The notes below the pieces were generated by a model, which worked only from the letters and a program-made list of their open reading frames with translations, had not been told where the DNA came from and did no database searches. Below are positions 18,788 to 27,883 of a stretch of DNA of 64,000 nucleotides, piece by piece (the first letter of the stretch is position 1; each line of letters begins with the position of its first letter). A program made the translations under genes and the position numbers. Source of the DNA: Scatonaster sp045598705 (GTDB taxonomy: Bacteria > Bacillota > Clostridia > Saccharofermentanales > Saccharofermentanaceae); assembly GCA_045598705.1 (NCBI GenBank), contig JAZLMM010000046.1, positions 1 to 64,000 of the forward strand, in the 5' to 3' direction.

Positions 18788-19630
18788 TTACTTTACAGTA
18801 ACGCTTGTGATGTGCGGGTTTACGCCCTCGTACCAGTAGAGGAAACCTTCCATATCGATGGTGTCACCGATCTTCAGACCCTGAACAGCCTTGTAAACAT
18901 CTGTGCTCTTGTCGCAGAGGTAAGACTCAACTGTGAAGGAATATGTCTTGTCACCGAAAGATACGTTGAAGTACAGGTCATCGCCTTCTTCACCGGAACC
19001 GTCCCACTTGTAGAGGAAAGCAACATCGTTGCCAGCAGCGTCCTTGGAAGCCTCAACCTTCATACCCTTGAAGGCAACCTTCTGATTCTGCTTGTTGATC
19101 AGTTCGTCTGTGCCAAGAAGCTCTGTTACATCAACCGGCTCTGCAATCCAGTTGCCATCGATGATTTCGAAAGAAGCATCAATGATCTCGACTTCACCGG
19201 ACCACTCAGACTTATAGCCAGAAACCTTAATCTTCTGACCATCTACGAGTTTAGCATAGTCTTCTTCAGAGCAAGCCATGTCGTAGCAGAAGTATGCACC
19301 GTTCTCATCCTGGAGATATACGGTAGCCTTGTCCTCCCACCAGGACTGCTTAGCCTGAACGAAAGCTTCGATGGTAACCGGGCTCTCCACTGCAGCTGCA
19401 GCATACTCATCATAAGACATTACTGCAACGGTCTCAGAAGCAGCTGTGTCTTCAGACGTAGCTTCTGTGCTCTCAGTAGCTGCTGTTGTTTCAGTAGTTT
19501 CAGTAGTCTCAGTAGCCTCAGTTGTGGTCTCGGTTGCTGCTGTGGTTGTTGTCTCTTCTTTATCCTTCTTGCAACCAGCCAGGGCCAGAAGCATGGAACA
19601 AGCGAGAACACCAGAAATTAATTTCTTCAT
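18788..19630 (-). CDS. Lipoprotein with Thr/Glu-rich linker and OB-fold-like domains
   Basis: The 280-residue protein begins MKKLISGVLACSMLLALAGC, a clear lipoprotein signal with Cys at residue 20, so it should be anchored on the outer face of the membrane. After a Lys/Asp patch comes a linker of about 50 residues made almost only of Thr, Glu, Ala and Ser. Residues about 85-165 read like an OB-fold barrel (VTIEAFVQAKQSWW, ATVYLQDENGAYFCYDM, KIKVSGYKSEWSGEVEI). The rest resembles a second, divergent barrel with the closing GDTIDMEGFLYWYEG segment. I chose the ATG at 19630 because GGAGAG lies 7 bases upstream. The ligand is unknown. It lies downstream of the sugar importer operon but has its own promoter. 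Confidence 0.75.
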   Translation of the reverse strand: MKKLISGVLACSMLLALAGCKKDKEETTTTAATETTTEATETTETTETTAATESTEATSEDTAASETVAVMSYDEYAAAAVESPVTIEAFVQAKQSWWEDKATVYLQDENGAYFCYDMACSEEDYAKLVDGQKIKVSGYKSEWSGEVEIIDASFEIIDGNWIAEPVDVTELLGTDELINKQNQKVAFKGMKVEASKDAAGNDVAFLYKWDGSGEEGDDLYFNVSFGDKTYSFTVESYLCDKSTDVYKAVQGLKIGDTIDMEGFLYWYEGVNPHITSVTVK

Positions 19631-19667
19631 AATTTTCTCTCCTATCTTTTCTTTACCCAAAATAAGA

Positions 19668-19692
19668 CGGTCACAGATTCTTCCTGTAACCG
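19668..19692 (-). terminator. Hairpin between the importer operon and the lipoprotein gene
   Basis: On the minus strand CGGTTACAG (19692-19684) pairs with CTGTGACCG (19676-19668) with one G-U pair, followed by TCTTATTTTG. It may end the importer transcript. Because a promoter-like pair lies just upstream of it, it would also fall in the 5' leader of the lipoprotein mRNA. Confidence 0.5.
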
Positions 19693-19697
19693 CCCCT

Positions 19698-19725
19698 ATT
19701 ATACGACGAAATGAAAGCGTGTCAC
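19698..19725 (-). promoter_or_regulatory. Promoter of the OB-fold lipoprotein gene
   Basis: On the minus strand GTGACA (19725-19720) and TATAAT (19703-19698) are separated by 16 bases. The -35 overlaps the stop codon of the solute-binding protein gene. Confidence 0.5.
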
Positions 19726-21356
19726 GCTTTTTTCTTGGCGATAGTCTGATAAACTACATATGCAACAATCAGAAGCCAGGAAAAGGCTAAACTTATTAGC
19801 AAAATCACGGCAGTATGTGGCATCTCCCCAAGATCTTTGATATTTCCAGTGGAATGTTGCTCAATTTGATCCAGTCGGTAGAGCGACTGAATATCTCCGT
19901 ATAACTTCTCATAGTAAGCATCATCGATGTTCTGTTTACGGCGGGCGGACTTTACCACATTCTCGATGAGCTCGCCGCTTGCATTACGAAGTGATGCAGA
20001 ACCATTGAACACGGGCGTAACGAATGTATCTTCCGTGTGCGCAATCAAGAGCTCGCAGGCTTCAATCTTCACCCGATAGTGTAGCACGTCATCCTCACTC
20101 TTTTGAGAAAGATAGCTAAGATAAGCTTCGCTGCTCTGCGCCTTGGAGGTGACCGGTACATATCCTTCTGTCTGGCAGTATTGCAATTGCACGTCATTGG
20201 AGAGAAGGTATGTGGCGAATAGCCAACTGGCCAAGACCTCTTGTGAATCCTGTTTGTTGAAGATACAGATGGATGGCCCTTGAGAAATCATCTTCGGATG
20301 GGTGGAATCGAACTGAGGCACCGGATAGACCACGGTCTCGAAGTCTATGAGTTTGTCTTCACTGATATCGATATTTGGTGCATGAGAACCCATCCAGGTG
20401 GCACCGGCGGTGGAGTCAATGGCAAAGATGCACTGTCCGGCATTTAAGAAGTTCGCCGGATAACTACTGATTTTAAATGTGGAAAAAGCACCTGTCTTGG
20501 CGTGTGAAGCGATCTCGTCGAGGAGCTCGCGGGTGGTATCGTTGAAGAGCAGGACTTCGCCGGAAGGGGTGGAGAATCCGGCCTCTTTCTGAGCCAGCAT
20601 CTGAATCATCATGTTATCAGTAGACTTATAGATGAACGGGATCATGACATTCTGTCCATTGATGGCGAATGTACCGTCCGCGTTCTTCTTCGTGGCCGCT
20701 TCCGAGACTTCCCAGATGAAGTCCCATGTCAGCACATCCGGCATCGTAAAGCCCAGCTTCTCGACATAGTCTTTATTGACATAGCAGGCTTCTGTTGAAC
20801 GCATGAAGGGTAAGGCGTAGTGGTCGGTGCCGATACGTCCTTCTTCGAGATACTCGGGAATGATTTCGCTCTTCTTCGGGCTGTCAAAGCGGACTTCACT
20901 TCCACCGAGTCCGTACTTACCATTGTCCATGAGTGAATCCAGAGGAACCACTACCTGTTCACCGGTCATATACGTGGCGATATGGTCCGGATAGGTGATA
21001 CAGATATTTGGTGTCGTGCCGGTACCGATGTTCGTGATGACATCATTATAGATTTGATTGTAATCCGTATAGAAACGAATGTTGACCGTGATATTCGGGT
21101 ACAGCTTGTGGAAGTCTTCTGCGGCTTGGTTGTAGATATTCTTCTGGGTAGCATTCGTATCGTTCTTCGCCCAGAAAGTAATCGCATAATCATGACTGGT
21201 GTCAAACTCGGACGGCACGTCAAATGCATCGAGGGGTTTGGCATTGTGACAGCCTGTCAATGGTAGACACATCGGTAGAATTAGAAGGCACATAACCATC
21301 CATGCGAAGAATCGGCGGATACAGTTCTTGTTCGGTACAAATCGAGTATTCATCAT
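19722..21356 (-). CDS. Sugar ABC transporter solute-binding lipoprotein with a C-terminal membrane segment
   Basis: The 544-residue protein has a lipoprotein-type N-terminus (basic start, hydrophobic core, lipobox LPLTGC) and a family 1 extracellular binding-protein fold, with typical stretches such as YAITFWAKNDTN, YNDVITNIGTGTTPNI and AWMGSHAPN-like ligand-pocket loops. It is longer than usual for the family (about 400-450). The last 30 residues form a membrane helix (TAVILLISLAFSWLLIVAYVVY) followed by AKKKA, so the protein seems held at both ends. Its ATG overlaps the permease stop as ATGA, with GGAGG 9 bases upstream. It is the last gene of the importer operon and would deliver an oligosaccharide; the sugar cannot be read from the sequence. 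Confidence 0.88.
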   Translation of the reverse strand: MMNTRFVPNKNCIRRFFAWMVMCLLILPMCLPLTGCHNAKPLDAFDVPSEFDTSHDYAITFWAKNDTNATQKNIYNQAAEDFHKLYPNITVNIRFYTDYNQIYNDVITNIGTGTTPNICITYPDHIATYMTGEQVVVPLDSLMDNGKYGLGGSEVRFDSPKKSEIIPEYLEEGRIGTDHYALPFMRSTEACYVNKDYVEKLGFTMPDVLTWDFIWEVSEAATKKNADGTFAINGQNVMIPFIYKSTDNMMIQMLAQKEAGFSTPSGEVLLFNDTTRELLDEIASHAKTGAFSTFKISSYPANFLNAGQCIFAIDSTAGATWMGSHAPNIDISEDKLIDFETVVYPVPQFDSTHPKMISQGPSICIFNKQDSQEVLASWLFATYLLSNDVQLQYCQTEGYVPVTSKAQSSEAYLSYLSQKSEDDVLHYRVKIEACELLIAHTEDTFVTPVFNGSASLRNASGELIENVVKSARRKQNIDDAYYEKLYGDIQSLYRLDQIEQHSTGNIKDLGEMPHTAVILLISLAFSWLLIVAYVVYQTIAKKKA

Positions 21357-22222
21357 CCTTTGGTACCTCCTCTGCTGACGCCTTCCATGATCTTCTTATG
21401 GAAGATGAGGAAGAGAATGATAAGCGGGATGGAGATGACAACGACAGCGGCCATCATGGCTGGAATATTCTCACGGCCGAATCCGTTCTCACGAATCTCA
21501 GAGATACCGTTGCTGACGAGGAAATACTTCGGATCGTCGGTGATCAGTCGTGGCCACACATATGAGTTCCAGCACTCGATCACCTTCAGAATGACGACGG
21601 TGACAATGGTCGGCGAGCAGATCGGTACCATGACACGGAAGAGATACTTCAGGTCGGAGGTGCCGTCCACCTTGGCGGCCTTATAGAGGTCGTCCGGAAT
21701 TTGTTCAAAATTCTCCTTCAACAGATAGATATAGAAGACGGAAGTGACCGACGGAAGAATCAATCCGGTGAAGGTGTTACGAAGCCCCATGTCCGTAATG
21801 GTGACGAAGTTGGTGATAATCACCAGTTCCGACGGAATCATCATGAGCGACAGGAAGAGGGTGAACACCAAGTTCTTCCCACGGAACTGAAGGCGTGAGA
21901 AGGCGAAAGCAGCGAACACGATGACCAGCATCATGAGCGCAGTTGTGACGATTGTGAAGAGGAAGGTATTGAAGAAATACCGACCGAGGGAGACCTGCGT
22001 GAAGGCATCTTGATAGTTCTGAAGTGTAGGACTGGTAGTGAAGAACTTCGGCGTGAATTCTGCGTTATAGCTACCGTAACTCTTGATGGAACTTAAGATC
22101 ATCCAGTAGAAAGGGAAGAGGACAATCAATCCCCAGATGCCAAGTAGCACATAGGTGACAGTGAGACGAATCGTCTTTGCAGTGCGGGCTTTCTTACCAA
22201 GTTGTGTATAATCATTCATCAT
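21353..22222 (-). CDS. Sugar ABC transporter permease, MalG type
   Basis: The 289-residue inner membrane permease has six predicted helices. The EAA motif near residues 188-207 reads EQIPDDLYKAAKVDGTSDL, which docks on the ATPase. The short cytoplasmic N-terminus before helix one is typical of the MalG partner. It overlaps the binding-protein gene by 4 bases (ATGA) and follows the MalF-type gene after 11 bases. A GGGGGTG ribosome binding site precedes the ATG. It should form the importer with the proteins encoded at 22234 and 23178. Confidence 0.92.
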   Translation of the reverse strand: MMNDYTQLGKKARTAKTIRLTVTYVLLGIWGLIVLFPFYWMILSSIKSYGSYNAEFTPKFFTTSPTLQNYQDAFTQVSLGRYFFNTFLFTIVTTALMMLVIVFAAFAFSRLQFRGKNLVFTLFLSLMMIPSELVIITNFVTITDMGLRNTFTGLILPSVTSVFYIYLLKENFEQIPDDLYKAAKVDGTSDLKYLFRVMVPICSPTIVTVVILKVIECWNSYVWPRLITDDPKYFLVSNGISEIRENGFGRENIPAMMAAVVVISIPLIILFLIFHKKIMEGVSRGGTKG

Positions 22223-22233
22223 CTGTCACCCCC

Positions 22234-23181
22234 TTACTTCACAGATGTTTTCTTACTAATCAGCAGGTTGATGACCGTAATGGTAAATACGATCGCAAAC
22301 AGGATCAGGGCGGCGGCTGCTGCATAGGACGGATATCCGCCTGCATCGCCGTAGAGCATATCGTAGACGTAACCTACGATGGTATTCATGCCGGAGGCAT
22401 TCAGGTTCGTTCCGAAGATGGCGACCTCGTCGCTATATGCTTTGAAAGCACCGATGAATCCGGTGATCACGAGGTAGAAGATCATTGGAGAGATCATCGG
22501 AAGCGTAATGTGGGTGAACATACGGAATCGGGATGTACCATCGATCTTGGCGGCCTTATAGTAGACCTCATCGACCGAAGCCAGTGCGGAAGTGAGGATC
22601 AGCACCTTGAATGGGAGTACGACCCAGATGGTGTAGAAGCACATGACGAACATCTTGGCCCAGTATGGTCCGTCGATGAAGTCGATTGGTCCACGCTTAA
22701 AGATGGCCAGCACCATATTGATGAGACCATCGGTATACGGCGTCTTCTTGAACATGATCATGAAGACCAGACCGACGGCCAGTGTATTGGTTACGTAAGG
22801 CAAGAAGAAGATTGTCTGAAAGAGTTCTTTCAACTTCTTGATGGAGTTCAATCCTAGTGAGATCAGCAGTGCAAGAAGCGTGGAGAGCGGCACCGTGATG
22901 ATGACGATAATGAATGTATTCTTCACGGCCTGCATGAAGTAGGGATCGTGAAGTACATATGCGTAGTTATAGAATCCGGTACCGAAGGAAGTCTGGGAGG
23001 CAGAGTTATATCCTTCTTCAAAGGAGTAGACCAGCACATCGATCAGTGGATAGATCATGAATACACCCAAGAAAATCAATGCAGGCAGAAGATAGAGCCA
23101 AGCCTTCATGCTGGACAGCCGTTTCTTCCAGTTATTCGATCGTGTCAGCGGACGATTCACTTCCGTTACGTTACTGCTCAT
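22234..23181 (-). CDS. Sugar ABC transporter permease, MalF type
   Basis: The 315-residue membrane protein has six predicted helices, a cytoplasmic N-terminus of about 28 residues (RSNNWKKRLSSMKAWLY) and the EAA motif ASVDEVYYKAAKIDGTSRF near residues 209-227. The C-terminal helix ends in a short basic tail. It overlaps the upstream ATPase gene by 4 bases (ATGA at 23178-23181), showing tight coupling of ATPase, MalF-type and MalG-type subunits. It carries no large P2 loop, as usual in Gram-positive relatives. Confidence 0.92.
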   Translation of the reverse strand: MSSNVTEVNRPLTRSNNWKKRLSSMKAWLYLLPALIFLGVFMIYPLIDVLVYSFEEGYNSASQTSFGTGFYNYAYVLHDPYFMQAVKNTFIIVIITVPLSTLLALLISLGLNSIKKLKELFQTIFFLPYVTNTLAVGLVFMIMFKKTPYTDGLINMVLAIFKRGPIDFIDGPYWAKMFVMCFYTIWVVLPFKVLILTSALASVDEVYYKAAKIDGTSRFRMFTHITLPMISPMIFYLVITGFIGAFKAYSDEVAIFGTNLNASGMNTIVGYVYDMLYGDAGGYPSYAAAAALILFAIVFTITVINLLISKKTSVK

Positions 23182-24311
23182 ATCAGACGCTCCTGACTCT
23201 CCTTGGAGAAGACGAAGACTTTCTTCGGGTTGACGTCGAAGGCGACCTTCTTGGCTTTTGAGTCCACGTTGTTATCCGAGGAGACGATGGCACGATGACG
23301 GGTGCCGACAATCTCAGAATCAGCGGAAGAGAAGACGACACTTGTATCACGGCCCATGACTTCCACAGCAAGAAGTTCTGCATGGAAACAGCCGTTCTTG
23401 CCATCCTGGACACCGTCTTTCCCTTCTCGAAGTACGAAGCCCTCCGGACGAATACCGACGAAAACTTCCTGATCTTTCATATTTTTCACATAATCTTTGC
23501 CGAGGAGCATGTCCTCACCGATATAGAGCTGACTATTCTTGATCTTTCCCGTGAAGACGTTGATCGGTGGAGTACCTAGGAACTTGGCAACGAAGAGGTT
23601 GGCCGGCTGGTCATAGACCTCCTGCGGTTTGCCAATCTGATGTACCGCTCCGTCCTTCATGACGACAATCAGGTCAGAGATACTCATCGCTTCTTCCTGA
23701 TCATGGGTGACAAATACGGTCGTGATCTTGGTCTCGTTCTGGATGCGCTTAATCTCTTCACGGGTCTGAATACGAAGTCTTGCATCGAGGTTCGAGAGCG
23801 GTTCGTCCAGAAGGAGGACACGCGGCATCTTGACCAACGCACGGGCGATGGCGACACGCTGTTGCTGGCCACCACTCATCTCATTCGGCTTACGATCCAT
23901 GAGTTCTTCAATCTGTACGATCTTCGCCGCTTCTAGCGCTTTGGCTTCCATAATCTCTTTCGAGAGTTTCTGTTCCCCCTTCAGATTCTGAAGCGGGAAC
24001 ATGATGTTCTTCTTTACATTCAGATGCGGATAGAGCGCATAGCTCTGGAAGACCATGCCGACACCGCGGTTCTCGGCAGGAATATCCGTGACGTCGTCAT
24101 CGTCGAAGAAGATTTTTCCTTCGGTTGGTGTCTCCAGACCACAGATCAAGTTCAAGGCGGTGCTCTTTCCACATCCGGAAGGACCGAGAAGTCCTACCAA
24201 TTTTCCATCCGGAATCTCGAAAGAGAAATTGTCAACGGCTACGACCTCGTCCTTGATTTTCTTATTGCGGTTAGGGAAACGCTTGGTCAGCCCTTCAAAT
24301 TTAATTTTCAT
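23178..24311 (-). CDS. ABC transporter ATP-binding protein, MsmK/UgpC/MalK type
   Basis: The 377-residue cytoplasmic ATPase starts at the ATG at 24311 (GGAGG 9 bases upstream; the first in-frame ATG at 24362 would add 17 unlikely residues). Motifs: Walker A GPSGCGKST, Q-loop VFQSYALYPHLNV, signature MSGGQQQR, Walker B VLLLDEPLSNLD and switch His in VFVTHDQEEA. The C-terminal 130 residues form the regulatory TOBE region (MKDQEVFVGIRPEGF). It is first in the operon. In Gram-positive bacteria such ATPases often serve several sugar importers; here it is co-transcribed with its own permeases. Confidence 0.92.
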   Translation of the reverse strand: MKIKFEGLTKRFPNRNKKIKDEVVAVDNFSFEIPDGKLVGLLGPSGCGKSTALNLICGLETPTEGKIFFDDDDVTDIPAENRGVGMVFQSYALYPHLNVKKNIMFPLQNLKGEQKLSKEIMEAKALEAAKIVQIEELMDRKPNEMSGGQQQRVAIARALVKMPRVLLLDEPLSNLDARLRIQTREEIKRIQNETKITTVFVTHDQEEAMSISDLIVVMKDGAVHQIGKPQEVYDQPANLFVAKFLGTPPINVFTGKIKNSQLYIGEDMLLGKDYVKNMKDQEVFVGIRPEGFVLREGKDGVQDGKNGCFHAELLAVEVMGRDTSVVFSSADSEIVGTRHRAIVSSDNNVDSKAKKVAFDVNPKKVFVFSKESQERLI

Positions 24312-24516
24312 ACCCAAGTTCCTCCGGCAGTTTGCCATTTGCATACATATATAATGTACCACAATCTACATGCATTCTATGCGTATTCTACGCGTTGAGA
24401 AGCTTTCGCACAATATAAAAATAATGCGATAACAAAGTATTCAAACAGATTTTACATATTTTTGTAGGCAAAGCCCCGAAAACGTGATAGCATGAAAGAA
24501 AAAGGGGTGAACTCCT
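24312..24516. other. Divergent intergenic region between the importer operon and the GGDEF gene
   Basis: This 205-base AT-rich region must contain both outward promoters. For the plus strand, TTGTAG (24462-24467) and TGATAG (24485-24490) are spaced by 17 bases and lie 27 bases ahead of the GTG at 24517. For the minus strand I see only AT-rich -10-like sequence around 24345-24355 and no clear -35. No operator-like palindrome stood out. Confidence 0.4.
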
Positions 24517-25701
24517 GTGCTGACATACTATGTGGAAGTCAACCTGATTGCAATATTGATCGCTGCAATTTTAATTCGCCAGACAGTGAGTCGTACCTCT
24601 CGTGGTGAGTTCTCCAATATCGTCTATTTAATCTCTTTAGGCTTGCTGATTATCATGTGCGTCGGCGATGTTGCAGGACTTGTGTCGGACGGACGTTCGT
24701 ATCCCGGTGCATATTTTGTGGTCCTTGCTGGAAACTCCATCTACCTCGCCGCATCCGCTACGATCACTTTTACTTGGATGCTGTTCTTCCAGATTCGTCT
24801 AAAACAAGTTCGAACCCTGGTTTCTTGGAAGATTGTCCTCCTTGGACTTCCATTGATACTCTTTTTTGCTTCGCTCATTATTAACCTTCGTTATGGTTTC
24901 TTATTCACAGTAGATGCGAATCACACATATTTGCGTGGTGATAATATCTCTTTCCACTGGATCACTGAGGTCATCTATGTTGTGGCTGCATTAATACAGT
25001 TGTTGATTGCCATCTGTCGCGCGAAGACGAGAACGAAGCGTAAAGAATACTTCTCCTATTTAGCCTACTACATACCAGCTTTGCTGGGTGGTCTTCTGCA
25101 GGCGATGAATATCGGTGCTTCGACCTTGCAGATCGGCACTGCAATCTCCTCGCTCTTAGCATTCCTCCAGTTCCAAGACAGCCAGCTGATTCGAGATGAG
25201 CTGACGGGCCTCAATAACCGCCGAGCGCTTCACAACTATGAAGATTCCATCATTAATTCCGGAGAGACAGCTCAGCTTACGATATTTATGATTGATGTAG
25301 ATTTCTTCAAGCACATCAACGATACCTATGGTCATGTTACCGGTGATGAGGCGCTGATCCAGATTGCCCAGATCCTCAAGCGCTCCCTTGCAGGATTGCC
25401 GGGTAGTCGTCTGATTCTATTCCGTTATGCCGGAGATGAATTTGTTCTTACTGGGAATAGAATGGATCCTAAGCACATTCACCTGACAATCGACAAGATT
25501 CACCAAGAGATTGAGAAGACGAATAGTAGTGGTGTGAATCCCTATAAGCTTAGTCTCAGCATAGGCTATGCAACGGGTGAATGTAAGTCGTCAGATGATT
25601 TCAGTAGCATTCTCCAGCAGGCTGATGAGAATATGTATCAGGAAAAATCACTCCACAAGGAGACACTTCTGGCAACAGATCCTTCTCTCGCAACGAGATA
25701 A
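24517..25701 (+). CDS. Membrane-bound diguanylate cyclase (GGDEF domain, AGDEF variant)
   Basis: The 394-residue protein starts at GTG 24517 with AAGGGGTG upstream. The first 215 residues are about six to seven membrane helices like the 7TM sensor modules of such regulators. The GGDEF domain (about 225-385) begins DELTGLNNRRAL and has the metal site MIDVDFFKHINDTYGH and the loop RYAGDEF, an AGDEF variant known in some active cyclases. The inhibitory RxxD site is missing: the residues before the loop are GSRLILF. The product would be cyclic di-GMP if active. No PilZ or EAL protein is in the window. Confidence 0.88.
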   Translation: MLTYYVEVNLIAILIAAILIRQTVSRTSRGEFSNIVYLISLGLLIIMCVGDVAGLVSDGRSYPGAYFVVLAGNSIYLAASATITFTWMLFFQIRLKQVRTLVSWKIVLLGLPLILFFASLIINLRYGFLFTVDANHTYLRGDNISFHWITEVIYVVAALIQLLIAICRAKTRTKRKEYFSYLAYYIPALLGGLLQAMNIGASTLQIGTAISSLLAFLQFQDSQLIRDELTGLNNRRALHNYEDSIINSGETAQLTIFMIDVDFFKHINDTYGHVTGDEALIQIAQILKRSLAGLPGSRLILFRYAGDEFVLTGNRMDPKHIHLTIDKIHQEIEKTNSSGVNPYKLSLSIGYATGECKSSDDFSSILQQADENMYQEKSLHKETLLATDPSLATR

Positions 25702-25708
25702 GTTCGCA

Positions 25709-26422
25709 TTATTCTTCCGAAGATTCTGCGCCAGATTCTGCGTCGGCGGCATCCAACTCCTGATCGCGTGCCTGGCGTTCGCGGAGGGTCTTCTCGATCA
25801 TCATGTCCTTCACCTTCATAAGACGGGTAGTGGCGGAACGCTCGCTCTCATCGAGCTTCATGGTGATATATCGAATCTTCTCTTCGTAGTCTGGAATCAT
25901 GACATGCTCCAGAGCATTTACACGACGACGTGTCTTCTCGATTTCTGAAGCCATGAGCTGACATTTTTTCTCGATTTCAGCAAGAGAAATGAGGTCTGGC
26001 ATGATATCAGACAATGCATAGATGGCATCGTCGAGATCGATGGGAGTGAAGGAATAGCCGTAGGAGTAGATATCGCCTTCATCGGCAGTCGTATACTGCG
26101 CCTTAAAGACAGGAACCTTCACGCTCATAACGTTCTTCTCAGAGACTTCCAGTGTCATACCCTGTTTATGGTACATCATGGCAACGGCAATGGCTTGATT
26201 GGACATGAGTGAACGGGCGATGGACATGTGCTGATTGGCAACTTCCAACTTCGCTTCCACCTCACGACGGATACGCTTATTCTCGCGGACCGCTTCGAGG
26301 AACTGACGCATGAGTTCATCACGCTTGTCCTTGAGAAGCTTGTGTCCGCGACGAGCAGTCACAAGGCGCTTCTTCAAGCGTGTGAGTTCCATTCTGGTTG
26401 GATTGACATTCGTAGTAGCCAT
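25709..26422 (-). CDS. ntpD: V-type ATP synthase subunit D
   Basis: This 237-residue central-stalk subunit is almost wholly helical and starts with the family's typical segment NPTRMELTRLKKRLVTARRGHKLLKDKRDELM, read here in pieces at residues 7-40. The second long helix (EIEKKCQLMASEIEKTRRRVNALEHVMIPDYE region) forms the coiled coil that rotates inside the A3B3 head. It ends in an acidic Ala/Glu/Ser-rich tail (about 20 residues) that is longer than in most homologues. It is the last gene of the operon, 78 bases after subunit B. Confidence 0.95.
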   Translation of the reverse strand: MATTNVNPTRMELTRLKKRLVTARRGHKLLKDKRDELMRQFLEAVRENKRIRREVEAKLEVANQHMSIARSLMSNQAIAVAMMYHKQGMTLEVSEKNVMSVKVPVFKAQYTTADEGDIYSYGYSFTPIDLDDAIYALSDIMPDLISLAEIEKKCQLMASEIEKTRRRVNALEHVMIPDYEEKIRYITMKLDESERSATTRLMKVKDMMIEKTLRERQARDQELDAADAESGAESSEE

Positions 26423-26500
26423 TTAATTCATCCTGTTCTTTTGTCTTTGACGCTTACCGAGGGATTCATCCTCGGCAATATGTGTTGCAATCGTCGATGC

Positions 26501-27880
26501 TTACTTCTCGGCTGCGTCGTAATACTTGTCGAGCAGCTTATCGCTGATACGCTTGTGCTCAGATCTCGGGAGGATCCTTAAGAGTTTCCAGCCCAGATCC
26601 AGTGTCTCTTCCACAGAACGATCCTGATTGAATCCCTGTGATACATATTCTTTCTCGAAAGCATCCGCAAACTTGGCGTAGAGCTTATCCATCTCTGTCA
26701 GCGCAGCTTCACCGAGGATGACCATGAGTTCTTTCGCTTCCTTACCACGCGCGTAAGCGGAGAAGAGCTGGTTCATGGTGTTACTGTGATCCTCACGGGT
26801 CTTGCCTTCACCGATACCCTTATCTTTCAAACGAGAGAGGGAAGGAAGAACATCGACCGGTGGCATCACGCCCTTACGGTAGAGTTCACGAGAGAGGATG
26901 ATCTGACCTTCGGTGATATATCCGGTCAAGTCAGGGATCGGGTGAGTCTTATCATCTTCCGGCATGGTCAGGATCGGGATCATGGTGATGGAACCGTTCT
27001 TGCCCTTCTGACGTCCTGCTCTTTCATAGAGGGAAGCGAGGTCGGTATACATGTAGCCCGGATAACCACGACGGCCCGGTACTTCCTTACGTGCGGCAGA
27101 TACCTCACGAAGTGCATCGGCATAGTTCGTGATATCGGTTAAGATAACGAGTACGTGCATATCCAAGTCAAAAGCCAGATATTCTGCGGCAGTCAGTGCC
27201 ATACGCGGGGTTGCGATACGCTCAACGGCCGGGTCATTCGCAAGGTTAATGAAGAGTACGGTACGATCCAGTGCACCGGTCTCGCGGAAACTGTCCATGA
27301 AGAAGTTTGCTTCCTCGAATGTGATACCGATCGCGGCGAAAACAACGGCGAACTTCTCATCTGTGCCACGAACTTTTGCCTGACGCGCGATCTGGGCCGC
27401 AAGGTTGGCGTGCGGGAGACCGGAAGCAGAGAAGATTGGGAGCTTCTGTCCACGTACCAGTGTGTTCAGACCATCGATTGCAGATACACCGGTCTGGATG
27501 AACTCATTCGGGAAGTTTCTGGCCGCCGGATTCATCGGAAGACCGTTGACATCGAGTCGCTTCTCCGGGATGATCTCCGGACCGTCATCGATTGGACGAC
27601 CGAGACCGTCGAATACACGACCCAGCATATCCTTGGAAACCGGAAGTTCCATCTGCTTGCCGGAGAAGCGAACCTTGCTCTCTGCCAGGTTGATGCCGGC
27701 ACCGCTCTCGAAGAGCTGTACCAGTGCGTTGGAACCATCAATTTCCAGTACACGGCAACGACGCTTCTCGCCGTTGTTGAGTTCGATCTCGCCGAGTTCA
27801 TTGTAGCTGACATCCGTGACACCACGGACCATCATCAACGGACCGGCAACTTCAGATATGGTACGGTATTCTTTTGCCAT
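26501..27880 (-). CDS. ntpB: V-type ATP synthase subunit B
   Basis: The 459-residue non-catalytic nucleotide-binding subunit of the A3B3 head has the N-terminal beta barrel (EYRTISEVAGPLMMVRGV) and the hallmark segments GLNTLVRGQKLPIFSASGLPH, AIGITFEEANFFMDSF and PGRRGYPGYMYTDLASLYERAGR, read in parts. It lacks a P-loop lysine motif, as expected for subunit B. It starts 3 bases after the subunit A stop and precedes D. Confidence 0.96.
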   Translation of the reverse strand: MAKEYRTISEVAGPLMMVRGVTDVSYNELGEIELNNGEKRRCRVLEIDGSNALVQLFESGAGINLAESKVRFSGKQMELPVSKDMLGRVFDGLGRPIDDGPEIIPEKRLDVNGLPMNPAARNFPNEFIQTGVSAIDGLNTLVRGQKLPIFSASGLPHANLAAQIARQAKVRGTDEKFAVVFAAIGITFEEANFFMDSFRETGALDRTVLFINLANDPAVERIATPRMALTAAEYLAFDLDMHVLVILTDITNYADALREVSAARKEVPGRRGYPGYMYTDLASLYERAGRQKGKNGSITMIPILTMPEDDKTHPIPDLTGYITEGQIILSRELYRKGVMPPVDVLPSLSRLKDKGIGEGKTREDHSNTMNQLFSAYARGKEAKELMVILGEAALTEMDKLYAKFADAFEKEYVSQGFNQDRSVEETLDLGWKLLRILPRSEHKRISDKLLDKYYDAAEK

Positions 27881-27883
27881 GTC

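Noticed and set aside
18812..19621. A 269-codon open frame antisense to the OB-fold lipoprotein gene.
   Set aside because: The lipoprotein has a lipobox, ribosome binding site and domain pattern; the antisense frame is a product of the Thr/Glu-rich repeats.
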